Part shown: piece by piece, positions 1-8,383 of the stretch
Numbering within the stretch: the first letter of the stretch is position 1
Layout of the letters: each line of letters opens with the position of its first letter
Assembly: GCF_014646875.1 (NCBI RefSeq)
Contig: NZ_BMOC01000004.1
Coordinates: 62,001 to 126,000, forward strand
DNA: 64,000 nt
Origin: Halobellus salinus
GTDB taxonomy: Archaea; Halobacteriota; Halobacteria; Halobacteriales; Haloferacaceae
Reading direction: 5' to 3'
Program-made: the position numbers and the translations under genes
Notes under the pieces: generated by a model
What the model was told of the DNA's origin: nothing
The model's database searches: none
The model's input: the letters and a program-made list of their open reading frames with translations, nothing else

Positions 1-760
1 TAAACATATCGCCACAGGAAATGGTCGTGACTATACATTAGGTGATAACAAAGTAACTGAAACGGAGTGGAACCTCGTCAAATGCTGGTACGACGGTGAG
101 ATCAGGTACACGGATTATCTACTGTCCAAGTTCATCGATTTCTTCAAAAACGAGGGTCTATATGACGATACGCTGCTGATCGTGGCCGCTGATCACGGAG
201 AACACTTCGGGGAACACAACCTGGTCTACCACGCGTATTCCCTGTTCGAGGAGCTGGTGAACGTGCCGCTGATCGTCAAGTGGCCCGACGGCCACCACGG
301 CCATAATCGGGCGCTTCCAAGCGAGATCTCGAATAACCTCGTCTCGTTGACAGATATCGCCCCGACGATCTGTGAGTGGGCCGGCATAGAGACTCCCTCC
401 GGAATGCAGGGTCGGGACCTCACGATAGGATCAGGCCGGGACGCCGTATTTGCGGAGTACGATCGGCCACAGCCACCGAAACGGGATCAGATGCTTGAGA
501 CATATAATGGCTTCGAAGAGTACGATAGAGGGCTACAGGCAATCCGAACTACCGAGTATAAGCTTATTCGGACGACAACGGGCGAGGAGACACTCTACCG
601 AATCCAAAACGGAGACGAAACAGCCGTCGAGAATGAAAAGGTACAGCACCAGCTCTCTCAACGGATGAATGAAAGGCTTGACGAGATTCCGGACGGTGAA
701 CACGACGAGGATCTTGATGACCACGTTAAGGACCATCTAGAAAAAATGGGATATATATAA
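1..760 (+). CDS. Alkaline phosphatase/sulfatase superfamily protein, C-terminal part
   Basis: The reading frame is open from base 2 to a TAA at 758-760, so the N-terminus lies outside the window (252 codons visible). The motif AADHGEHFGEH, with the Asp-His metal ligands at about visible residues 64-65, is the C-terminal metal-binding signature of the sulfatase branch of the alkaline phosphatase superfamily. The protein ends in L-x-K-M-G-Y, similar to the L-x-x-L-G-Y ends of the two related proteins at 2615 and 5777. The flippase and glycosyltransferases downstream suggest a role in modifying a surface glycan (sulfate or phospho-group transfer or removal); the substrate cannot be told. The GTG at 182 is internal and should not be used as the start. 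Confidence 0.85.
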   Translation, partial: KHIATGNGRDYTLGDNKVTETEWNLVKCWYDGEIRYTDYLLSKFIDFFKNEGLYDDTLLIVAADHGEHFGEHNLVYHAYSLFEELVNVPLIVKWPDGHHGHNRALPSEISNNLVSLTDIAPTICEWAGIETPSGMQGRDLTIGSGRDAVFAEYDRPQPPKRDQMLETYNGFEEYDRGLQAIRTTEYKLIRTTTGEETLYRIQNGDETAVENEKVQHQLSQRMNERLDEIPDGEHDEDLDDHVKDHLEKMGYI

Positions 761-920
761 TTATATTTCATATAAAAAGTTGGTTATTTACCCCATTGAT
801 GATCAAGAGCGCTTATTATCCAGTGAAAGGGATGGAAAGTAACGTGCGGCATTTGTCGGAGAGTCCCACCACAGCGGTGGTAAAAGCACTAATGAGATCC
901 GTTCGGGGAGTTGGATCATA

Positions 921-2375
921 GTGGGATCGCTTCGTCTCGGCCAGACCTCCGTCGTATATTTTGTTTCCAAGTTACTCGCATCTGCCCTCGGGTTTATCGC
1001 AACGATATACGTCGCTCGGCTGCTCGGTTCGGGAGCGCTCGGAATCTACTCCGTGGCAACGGCTGTCGTCTCTTGGCTCGTGCTGTTCGGGACGATGGGA
1101 GTCACCAGCGGTATGACGAAACGGGTCAGTGAGCGCGACGAGTCAAGTGCGTACGCAATCGCTGGCGTCAGTATCGTATCGGTGTTCGCCGTCGGCTTAG
1201 CTACAGCTATTCTGTTGTTTCGCGGAGAAGTCAACGATTACATTGGGTTTTCGGCGGCAGTCTTTATTGCGGCTATGGTGGTCGTCACGCTTGCACAAAG
1301 TACAGTTATGTCACTACTCAACGGTCGGAAGCTTGTCCATATCGCAGGCGTATTCTCTCCGGTCAAAACAGGGAGCCGAGCGGGATCCCAGATCGTCGCG
1401 CTCTCTCTGGGACTAGGGATCGTCGGCCTGTTCGGCGGCTACATCATCGGGTATGTCGTCGTTGTACTTGGGGGATTTTACGTCCTCATACGTAGCTTCG
1501 ACGAGATTACGATGCCGCGAGCCCGCCACTTCCGGGGTATACTCTCGTTCGCGAAATACGCTTGGCTCGGGGGACTTCGATCAAAGGCTTTTAATTGGGT
1601 GGACATCGCCCTACTCGGGTTCTTTGTCTCAAACGCATTCATCGGATACTACACCGCCGCGTGGAACATCGCGCAGTTCCTAGTCGTCTTCGGGACCGCG
1701 ATCAGTCGGACGCTGTTCCCCGAGATGAGCGAGAGTGCAGTCGCTGACGACTCGGAAGCTGTCTCGGACCTGCTAAACACGGCGCTGTCGTTTGCGGGGC
1801 TCATTATGATTCCGGGTCTCGTTGGCGGGACGCTGATTGGCGAGCAACTGCTCCGGATATACGGCCCGGACTTCACGCAGGCCGGGTTGGTACTGTCTGT
1901 GTTGATTTTCGCCACACTATTGCAATCATATCAAAAACAGTTTACAACGACGCTTAACGCACTTGACCGGCCCGATATTGCATTTAAGATCAATTTAGTG
2001 TTCATTCTCTCTAACGTCGTCCTCAACGTTGTGCTGATCGTTGTCTACGGGTGGGTCGGGGCTGCGGTCGCAACCGCACTCTCCATCGTTATTAGCCTTG
2101 TCGTTGCGTACAAATATATCGGTTCAATACTTGATTTCACTATCCCTGTAGAAGAGATCAGCAAGCAGTGGATAGCAGCCGGTCTTATGGCCTGCTTCTT
2201 GATTGCTCTTATCAGGGTTGAGACAAGGCATATCACAATCAACAGTAATATATTGTTCGTTTTATTGGCGGTACTATCCGGTGCCGGAATATATTTGGGT
2301 TCGTTACTGGGGCTCTCGAAACGGCTTCGAAAGACCGTCCGAGACAATCTCCCCGAGAGACTATATCCGGCGTAA
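921..2375 (+). CDS. Wzx/AglR-like oligosaccharide flippase (MATE/MVF-type membrane protein)
   Basis: This 484-residue protein is almost entirely hydrophobic, with about 12-14 membrane segments. It opens with the pattern seen in polysaccharide flippases (VVYFVSKLLASALGFI at residues 10-25). It is the usual length for Wzx-type proteins, which move lipid-linked oligosaccharides across the cytoplasmic membrane; in haloarchaea AglR-type members serve dolichol-phosphate-linked sugars. The start is GTG at 921. No start codon is available closer to the preceding hairpin (CCACC/GGTGG, 869-882). It sits 160 bases after the sulfatase-like gene and before a second one. The cargo is presumably the glycan built by the neighbouring transferases (inference). 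Confidence 0.85.
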   Translation: MGSLRLGQTSVVYFVSKLLASALGFIATIYVARLLGSGALGIYSVATAVVSWLVLFGTMGVTSGMTKRVSERDESSAYAIAGVSIVSVFAVGLATAILLFRGEVNDYIGFSAAVFIAAMVVVTLAQSTVMSLLNGRKLVHIAGVFSPVKTGSRAGSQIVALSLGLGIVGLFGGYIIGYVVVVLGGFYVLIRSFDEITMPRARHFRGILSFAKYAWLGGLRSKAFNWVDIALLGFFVSNAFIGYYTAAWNIAQFLVVFGTAISRTLFPEMSESAVADDSEAVSDLLNTALSFAGLIMIPGLVGGTLIGEQLLRIYGPDFTQAGLVLSVLIFATLLQSYQKQFTTTLNALDRPDIAFKINLVFILSNVVLNVVLIVVYGWVGAAVATALSIVISLVVAYKYIGSILDFTIPVEEISKQWIAAGLMACFLIALIRVETRHITINSNILFVLLAVLSGAGIYLGSLLGLSKRLRKTVRDNLPERLYPA

Positions 2376-2579
2376 GCAGAGTGTATGTATCCGAGATCAC
2401 CGATCACTGGCTAAGAGGCTGTGGGGAACGGTAACAATATTGCTCTGGATTTACTGTGCCTGTTACAAGACGTAAATAATAGTATCAACTAACTGCTTAT
2501 GGATCACGCGACAAGGTATATTCAGTCAAACGTAATTGCCTATGCAGATGTAAGCGTTACAATTCGTATGACGGAGCGG

Positions 2580-2587
2580 TTATAAAT
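2580..2587 (+). promoter_or_regulatory. TATA box for the sulfatase-like gene at 2615
   Basis: TTATAAAT lies 28-35 bases before the ATG at 2615, preceded by a CGG resembling a BRE. The spacing predicts a leaderless or very short-leader transcript, common in haloarchaea. The 239-base gap before it (2376-2614) holds no convincing gene. Confidence 0.6.
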
Positions 2588-2614
2588 CAAAACCAACTAC
2601 CTGGAGATAATAAT

Positions 2615-3607
2615 ATGCAACACGACCTAAATTGGGAAAACATCAAGACCGGGATCAAGAACCCATTTCTGGCGTTCGACCAGCTAGTTCTTGAACACGT
2701 GTACCGGGTCCCGGTCGTATTATTGGAAGATCGGCTCTCCATCGGGACGAATGTATTTGAGAAAGGGTGGGATCTACTAATTCTCCTCGATACTTGCCGT
2801 GTTGACGCGCTCCGCGAGGTGGCCGACGAGTACGACTTCTTAGCGGATATCGGAGATCTTGTCTCTGTCGGTGCCAGTTCACCCGAATGGATTGCCCGCA
2901 CGTTTACTGAAAATCATATTGAAGAAATCAACCAAACAGCGTATTTGAGCAGTAATGGAAACGCTGAAGCGGTACTTGAACGAAACAAACCGGCAACTGA
3001 TCCGTCATACCTTACACACCGCTTGCTGAGACGATTCAATTACGTCGATTCCAGTCAGCTTGGCCGGCTGGAGAAATTGTGGTTCTACGAACCTACTGGG
3101 AAAAAAGGTCCACGCGGACATGTGGACGGGGCGACGCCACCACGTTACCTTACCGAACGAGCGATAGATGTCGGTCGAAAACATTCTTTCGACCGAATGA
3201 TTCTTCATTATCACCAACCACACAACCCTTACGCTGCGAAGGCGATGGCAGAAGAAAGAGAATTGTTTGAGTACGAAACCCATTTCCGTCTTGACCCCGA
3301 GAAAGCTTGGGAGTCGTATCTAGCCGACCTCCGCTACGTGCTGGACGACGTGAAGCTGCTGCTTGACAACATCGACGCCGACAGGGTCGTCATATCTTCG
3401 GACCATGGCGAAGCTTTCGGAGAGTACGGGATTTACGGCCACCCTATTGGAAGCCTCCATCCCCACGTTCGGACGGTGCCGTGGGCAGTTACGACGGCTA
3501 GCGACAACGGAACGTGCACTCCGGAAACTCCCCGACCGTCGGAATCCGAAGAAGCATCGAATCAGGACGTCGATGAGACACTGGAGGCGCTGGGGTACAA
3601 ATTTTGA
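2615..3607 (+). CDS. Sulfatase-like alkaline phosphatase superfamily protein
   Basis: This 330-residue cytoplasmic protein has no signal peptide. The first metal-ligand region is LLDTCRVDAL (Asp59, Cys61, Asp64). A Ser/Thr-rich nucleophile region (VGASSPEW) follows near residue 90, a mid-protein His motif (LHYHQPHNPY) near residue 200, and the C-terminal metal motif SSDHGEAFGEYG near 262. It ends in LEALGYKF. This order matches the sulfatase/phosphodiesterase-like branch found in many archaeal glycan clusters. The reaction (sulfatase, phosphatase or group transferase) cannot be decided from sequence. The start is ATG 2615, supported by the TATA box at 2580. Confidence 0.82.
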   Translation: MQHDLNWENIKTGIKNPFLAFDQLVLEHVYRVPVVLLEDRLSIGTNVFEKGWDLLILLDTCRVDALREVADEYDFLADIGDLVSVGASSPEWIARTFTENHIEEINQTAYLSSNGNAEAVLERNKPATDPSYLTHRLLRRFNYVDSSQLGRLEKLWFYEPTGKKGPRGHVDGATPPRYLTERAIDVGRKHSFDRMILHYHQPHNPYAAKAMAEERELFEYETHFRLDPEKAWESYLADLRYVLDDVKLLLDNIDADRVVISSDHGEAFGEYGIYGHPIGSLHPHVRTVPWAVTTASDNGTCTPETPRPSESEEASNQDVDETLEALGYKF

Positions 3608-3655
3608 TTCGGGAGTCGACTGGAACGACACTGGGTACTGGAGGAACGTGACAGT

Positions 3656-4819
3656 ATGGGGCTACCAAGACGACTGTACCGCCGGGCCAGACCGTCGATA
3701 GCCACCATCGCCCAGCAAACACTCGATACTCGCATTGTGACGCGGACCCGACTCTTCGACAACCCGCCCGACGACTATACCGTCTACTCATTTGGAACGG
3801 ACGAGCGTTACGAGTTCGAGCGTCCGAGACACGTCGGAGACCTACCTGCGGTCATTGAGTCGAAGGTAGGCGAGTGTACCGTTCCCGCTCCGTTCGTCGT
3901 CGAAATTGAGGACACAACGATAATCGGGCCGTCAGCGCTGGTCGCCGCCGACGGGCGAATAATCCTTGAGTCAGCCCTTGGCGGATACGAACGACTGATA
4001 GACGCATCGGTTCGAGCACTGTTGGCCGGTCAACTTCCGTTCGAGACGCGATTCCAGCGTCCTGAGGATTGGTATGAGGGCCCTTTGTTCCCCCTTGTCG
4101 GACCGTGGACGACTGACTACTACCACTGGCTTACCGACTATCTTGTACAAGTGTTCGCCCTCGAAGCCTATCGGGAGCAGACCGGTACCGATCCGACGGT
4201 ATTGATTCCGGCGAATCCGCCCGGTTGGCTACAAGATTCGTTGTCGCTTGCGGGGGTCGATCCGGACCAGACGAGGGAGTGGCCAGGAAACCGGGTGCAT
4301 TGCTCGCGGCTCGTAGTCGGTGCACTGCGGCGCCACACTTTTTCCACGAGCGATGGCTATATTCACTCTCCGGCAGCGATGGCCCGACTTGGAGACCGGA
4401 TCCGAGACGTGGTTCTGGATGACGGATACGATACCGATGCTGTCACTTGCTCGTCCCGCATATACGTCTCGCGAGCAGATGCACAGGACCGTCGCATTCG
4501 TAACGAAGACGCATTGATGTCGATGCTCAACGACTATGGATTTGAGCGTATCGTCCCCGGGGAGCACACGTTTGAGGAACAAGTTCGCCAGTTTTCGGAT
4601 GCCGAAATCGTCCTTGGCCCCCACGGAGCGGGGCTGACGAACGCCATCTTCGCCACAGAGACGACTCTGGTCGAACTGTTCGGCTCGTACCAAAATGCCT
4701 GTTTCTTTACATTAGCAAACGGCTTAGGTCACGGGTATGTCAGTGTAATGTGTAACTCACAAGGTAACGATATTGTAGCCGACGTTTCGGGAATAGAATC
4801 ACTTCTGCAGGATTTCTGA
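3656..4819 (+). CDS. GT61-family (DUF563) glycosyltransferase
   Basis: This 387-residue protein has the features of the DUF563/GT61 family: GPWTTDYYHWLTDY near residues 149-162, where the YYHW core is diagnostic, and PHGAGLTNAIFA near 321-332. A basic region (YVSRADAQDRRIRNE) lies between them. GT61 enzymes transfer xylose, GlcNAc or other sugars from nucleotide sugars. The start is ATG 3656, 48 bases after the upstream stop, so it is probably co-transcribed with the sulfatase-like gene. The UDP-glucuronate decarboxylase-like gene at 11.6-12.5 kb would make UDP-xylose, which makes a xylosyl donor plausible (inference). There is no signal peptide or membrane segment. Confidence 0.85.
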   Translation: MGLPRRLYRRARPSIATIAQQTLDTRIVTRTRLFDNPPDDYTVYSFGTDERYEFERPRHVGDLPAVIESKVGECTVPAPFVVEIEDTTIIGPSALVAADGRIILESALGGYERLIDASVRALLAGQLPFETRFQRPEDWYEGPLFPLVGPWTTDYYHWLTDYLVQVFALEAYREQTGTDPTVLIPANPPGWLQDSLSLAGVDPDQTREWPGNRVHCSRLVVGALRRHTFSTSDGYIHSPAAMARLGDRIRDVVLDDGYDTDAVTCSSRIYVSRADAQDRRIRNEDALMSMLNDYGFERIVPGEHTFEEQVRQFSDAEIVLGPHGAGLTNAIFATETTLVELFGSYQNACFFTLANGLGHGYVSVMCNSQGNDIVADVSGIESLLQDF

Positions 4820-4971
4820 TATATGAATTAATTCGATCTAGAAACATTTGTCGAGCTATTTCATTCAATAAACCTTTATTATATACCTATATGATGGTTG
4901 AATGACTATAATTTGGTAAGATAACCCACATATGATGTCGAAATAGAAAAATTAAGTAATAACCACATTCA

Positions 4972-5679
4972 ATGAGGGCTATGCCGGGGAGAGACACTCA
5001 GTCTAAAAGTGAACAGCCGCTCGTTCTCAGGGTATACCGCAAGTTTCCAGAGGATATAAAGTCAATAACTCGTAAAGTATTAAAATACAGTAATATCCGT
5101 CCTTATACTGATATACTATTTGATAGTCCCATTCGGGACCGGGGATGGTTCAACTGTTACTCAGCTCCTCCAACGGATCAATGTGGAAACCCGATACCGT
5201 GGATGCCTTACTCGTTGATTGATTTTATATCTGACCGTCTTCATTCCGGATTAAATGTATTTGAGTACGGTAGTGGTAATTCTACGGAATGGTTTGCTAC
5301 TTATGTAAGTCAAGTTTTCTCTGTAGAACACAACAAGGATTGGTATGAGAAAATCAATGGTTCTCTACCGTCAAATGCAAAGATATTGTATCGGACCGGA
5401 AAAAAGTATATAACCGCTATTGACGAGTATGATGGCTTTGATATCGTCGTTATTGATGGAAAGTATAGGAATGAATGTGTAAAAAAAGCGGTGCAGAATC
5501 TCAACTCAGAGGGAATCATACTACTGGATGATACATATAGAGATCAGAACAAAAAGATTGTTGATGATTTGACTGGGGGAGAATTTAAGGAGATATTTTT
5601 TCAGGGCATAGGCCCAGTCACAAGTAATATTCAGAAGACTTCAATAATATATCGCAGAAACAATTGTCTTGACATATAG
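4972..5679 (+). CDS. SAM-dependent methyltransferase-like protein
   Basis: This 235-residue protein contains a Rossmann-type nucleotide-binding loop, VFEYGSGNSTEWFA (residues about 96-109), then an acidic end of strand 2 (VFSVEHNKDW) and FDIVVIDGKYR and GIILLDDTYR further on, the usual order of class I methyltransferases acting on small molecules or sugars. The gene is AT-rich compared with the 3.6-4.8 kb gene before it, suggesting recent acquisition. Two starts are possible, ATG 4972 and ATG 4981. A TATA-like sequence (AAATTAAG, near 4948) fits either. It may methylate a sugar of the glycan; the substrate is unknown. Confidence 0.65.
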   Translation: MRAMPGRDTQSKSEQPLVLRVYRKFPEDIKSITRKVLKYSNIRPYTDILFDSPIRDRGWFNCYSAPPTDQCGNPIPWMPYSLIDFISDRLHSGLNVFEYGSGNSTEWFATYVSQVFSVEHNKDWYEKINGSLPSNAKILYRTGKKYITAIDEYDGFDIVVIDGKYRNECVKKAVQNLNSEGIILLDDTYRDQNKKIVDDLTGGEFKEIFFQGIGPVTSNIQKTSIIYRRNNCLDI

Positions 5680-5776
5680 ATAACAAATATCGATGATACC
5701 GTTTTAGCTAAACAGGCTTATGAGATATCTAACCTCTCATCAGAGAATTTTTATTTCGGAGAGAGCAACTAAGGAT

Positions 5777-6688
5777 ATGAACTGGCAGCTGAAGCGATTT
5801 ATTGAGGTAATGTCTGAGGAAGGGCTTCTTACTGGTCTACGAAAGTCGTATCAGTATGTGAAATTGGACGTATTTAAAATGAATAGGGCTCTAAGATATG
5901 AGGTCCCAGATATGTTCTATCGACCATTGTTTGAGCGAAAATACGGAACTGGTATAGATGTGCTTGATCGTGACTGGGATAATCTAATTGTATTAGACGC
6001 CTACCGATATGATTATTTTAAAAGACACTCAAGATTTGAGGGGGAACTATTCCGTGAACTGACTAAGGGAAATTGGAGTTTGGAATGGGTACTCGGAAAT
6101 TTTAGGGGTAGAGATTTAACCGATACAGTTTGTGTGTCAGGAAACGTATTTTACGAGCGATTGGAGCCAGATACTCTGTTCTTATTAAAATCACTTGGCC
6201 GAGATCCACAAGAGATAACGCAGACTGCACTGCGGATGAATGAGAAGTATCCAAATAAGCGACTCATAGTTCACTATATGACGCCACACACTCCGCATCG
6301 AGGACAGATAGCGAAGGACCTTGCGGGGCCAGACGAAGAGTTTGCAGATATTTTTCAGTTGTATTTAAATGGAGATATTTCCAAAGAAAAAATGAGACAA
6401 TCGTACGTTGAGAATGTGAATATAGCTGAATCGTACGTTGAATCACTACTTGAAGAATTAGAAGGGAAGACTGTACTCACCTCTGATCACGGAGAAAACT
6501 TAGGGGAAGTACAATTCGGCCTCCCACGAGTAAATCACGGCCACGAAACGGTTGAGTGTCGGTTCGTCCCGTGGCTACAACTGCCTTCTGGGGAGAGAAA
6601 AGAGATTAAAAAAGAGGAATCGAAGGGATTTGATTATTCTGATGATGGAGTAATGCGGGAAAGATTGGAGGCGCTAGGATATATGTGA
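5777..6688 (+). CDS. Sulfatase-like alkaline phosphatase superfamily protein (low-GC paralogue)
   Basis: The start could be ATG 5720 or ATG 5777; I prefer 5777 because the 19 residues before it lack family resemblance. From 5777 the protein has 303 residues. It carries LIVLDAYRYDYF (first metal-ligand region, with Tyr where the relative at 2615 has Cys), a His pair in VHYMTPHTPHRG, and TSDHGENLGEV (C-terminal metal motif), and ends in LEALGYM. It is thus a diverged relative of the proteins at 1 and 2615. Its AT-rich codon use groups it with the flanking genes at 4972 and 6803, suggesting one horizontally acquired block. Function in glycan modification is inferred from context. Confidence 0.78.
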   Translation: MNWQLKRFIEVMSEEGLLTGLRKSYQYVKLDVFKMNRALRYEVPDMFYRPLFERKYGTGIDVLDRDWDNLIVLDAYRYDYFKRHSRFEGELFRELTKGNWSLEWVLGNFRGRDLTDTVCVSGNVFYERLEPDTLFLLKSLGRDPQEITQTALRMNEKYPNKRLIVHYMTPHTPHRGQIAKDLAGPDEEFADIFQLYLNGDISKEKMRQSYVENVNIAESYVESLLEELEGKTVLTSDHGENLGEVQFGLPRVNHGHETVECRFVPWLQLPSGERKEIKKEESKGFDYSDDGVMRERLEALGYM

Positions 6689-6802
6689 TGTTAGTAACTG
6701 AATTCGCGGTAGGTGCTTACCAACCGTATATTACGTTTTCTCACTCGACGCAGTCTCAGTACATTAGTGATTTTTATAATACACGAAAAGTACGTAGCTC
6801 AT

Positions 6803-7729
6803 ATGTCTGGTGAGTTCACGTTGTCAACCCCGGTAGCCTTCTTTGTATATAATAGACCAGAGCATACAGCTAAGGTGTTTTCTCGAATATCCGATGTCCA
6901 ACCACGAAAGCTATTCATAATCGCTGATGGTCCAAAGGAAAAGAATAATGACAAGAGAACAACACGGGCTCGGAGGATCGTTAATCAAGTCACGTGGGAC
7001 TGTAATGTTGTGCGTTTATATTCCGATACGAATCTAGGTATAAAAGAGCGGTTCGTAACTGGTCTAAATAGAGTCTTTGATACTGTTGATGAAGCTATTA
7101 TACTTGAGGATGACACATTACCTGACCCGTCTTTTTTCAGATTTTGCCAAGTTTTGCTAAACAGGTATCGTGACGATAGCCGAATTATGGAGATTACCGG
7201 ACGTAATCAACTGGGGACATGGCGCGCAGACAAACAGGACTACCACTTTTCTTATAATGGGGGAATCTGGGGCTGGGCAACGTGGAGCGATTGCTGGGAA
7301 ATGTACGATCCAGATATGAAGCTTTGGGAGGATCGCATTGTCCGAGACCGACTGAAGGACCTGTTCGGGGATGAGTGGCAATACAACCATATGCACAGAG
7401 TGTATGAGGAAGCTTACAATGAGCGTGACGAGAGTTGGAGCTATCCTTGGACGTTTGCTAGGCAGATCAACTCGGGCCTGTCGGTAGTCCCATCGCGAAA
7501 TCTCGTATCAAATATTGGATTCGGACCAGAAGCCACGAATACGACTCAATCCAGTTCTCCTTGGTCTGGTATCGATACCTATTCGGCAAGTTTTCCACTT
7601 TCTGCACCGCCATATACTATTGTTGATGGGGATTACGATCAAGCGTTTCATAAAATCCGACCTGGTCGGTGGAAGGAACACCCGATTGTGTACCCGTTCT
7701 GGAAGCTGATTTCATCCTTCGCTCACTAA
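6803..7729 (+). CDS. GT2-like glycosyltransferase (HlpA-like type)
   Basis: From ATG 6803 the protein begins MSGEFTLSTPVAFFVYNRPEH, giving 308 residues; the frame can be opened from GTG 6713, but that adds an unlike, basic leader. The Rossmann-like start (VAFFVYNRPEHTAKVF), the acidic motif IILEDDTLPDPSFF near residue 100 and the aromatic stretch GGIWGWATWSDCW match the GT-A enzymes often annotated as glycosyltransferase or hemolytic protein HlpA-like. The acceptor is unknown. The AT-rich codon use is shared with the two genes upstream. It is the last intact gene before the transposase remnant. Confidence 0.75.
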   Translation: MSGEFTLSTPVAFFVYNRPEHTAKVFSRISDVQPRKLFIIADGPKEKNNDKRTTRARRIVNQVTWDCNVVRLYSDTNLGIKERFVTGLNRVFDTVDEAIILEDDTLPDPSFFRFCQVLLNRYRDDSRIMEITGRNQLGTWRADKQDYHFSYNGGIWGWATWSDCWEMYDPDMKLWEDRIVRDRLKDLFGDEWQYNHMHRVYEEAYNERDESWSYPWTFARQINSGLSVVPSRNLVSNIGFGPEATNTTQSSSPWSGIDTYSASFPLSAPPYTIVDGDYDQAFHKIRPGRWKEHPIVYPFWKLISSFAH

Positions 7730-7878
7730 ACTTGGGGACAGGTATCAAAATTTGAGTGGATACTCTTGTGGAGCACACTGTCGGTATTCAGAGGGTGGTG
7801 TTAGGGCAATATTTGACTGCTTTGGTGCTGGTTTCTTGTAGAGTTCCGGGCGGAGCTGGAATACTCTGAGATACGGTA

Positions 7879-8165
7879 TTAGGTTGTTTTTCGGCACTTC
7901 TCAAGGAGAGAATGGCTACCATCGCTGATGTGACGCGTGGCTTCGCAGGCATAGATTGTGAAGTGCCACTGTTTCGGGGAGAACTTCAAATGAGCCAAGC
8001 TTGTGCCATTTCCGTTGTTGAACGTTCGACCGCAATTCGCACATAAATACCGTTGATACACCTGACACTATTATCTTTGATCGCTGGGTCGGAACGGTAG
8101 CGGGAGTGTTCAACGCCATCCGACAGCGAACCTTTTGCAGCAGGTCCACTAGGCTAATTCCGACG
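7879..8165 (-). pseudogene. IS1595-family (ISH4-like) transposase remnant
   Basis: On the minus strand, the segment ending at 7879 encodes QRYLCANCGRTFNNGNGTS followed by KQWHFTIYACE, the zinc-ribbon half and following helix of IS1595/ISH4-type transposases. The preceding part (SLVDLLQKVR, then DGVEHSRYRSD and AIKDNSVR) is recognisable only by switching between two reading frames, and one of the first pair of zinc-binding cysteines is now His. The frame ends after about 90 codons of an expected ~300. This is a frameshifted, truncated N-terminal relic and not an active element. No terminal inverted repeats were recognised. It fills the 654-base gap (7730-8383) between intact genes; I see no other gene there. 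Confidence 0.7.
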
Positions 8166-8341
8166 CGAACCGACTTGCTGGGAGTATATTGCACCACACT
8201 AGCGCAGTACGTTGTTTTCTCCGATGTTTATCTGAAGTTTGCTGTCGTAAGCCACCTCGCAGGAGTCAAAAACCATTTGATTGTCTCTCCGCACTGTTCC
8301 GACTCGCCGCTATCGCACACTGGGAGTAGGGAACCCAATAC

Positions 8342-8365
8342 GGTTTTCAAAACCTATATTACTTG
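8342..8365 (+). promoter_or_regulatory. Promoter region of the carbamoyltransferase gene
   Basis: A short palindrome (GGTTTT-C-AAAACC, 8342-8354) abuts a TATA-like CTATATTA about 25-30 bases before the ATG at 8384. The palindrome may be an operator; this is a pattern-based guess. Confidence 0.35.
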
Positions 8366-8383
8366 TCTACTTAATCCAACGTT

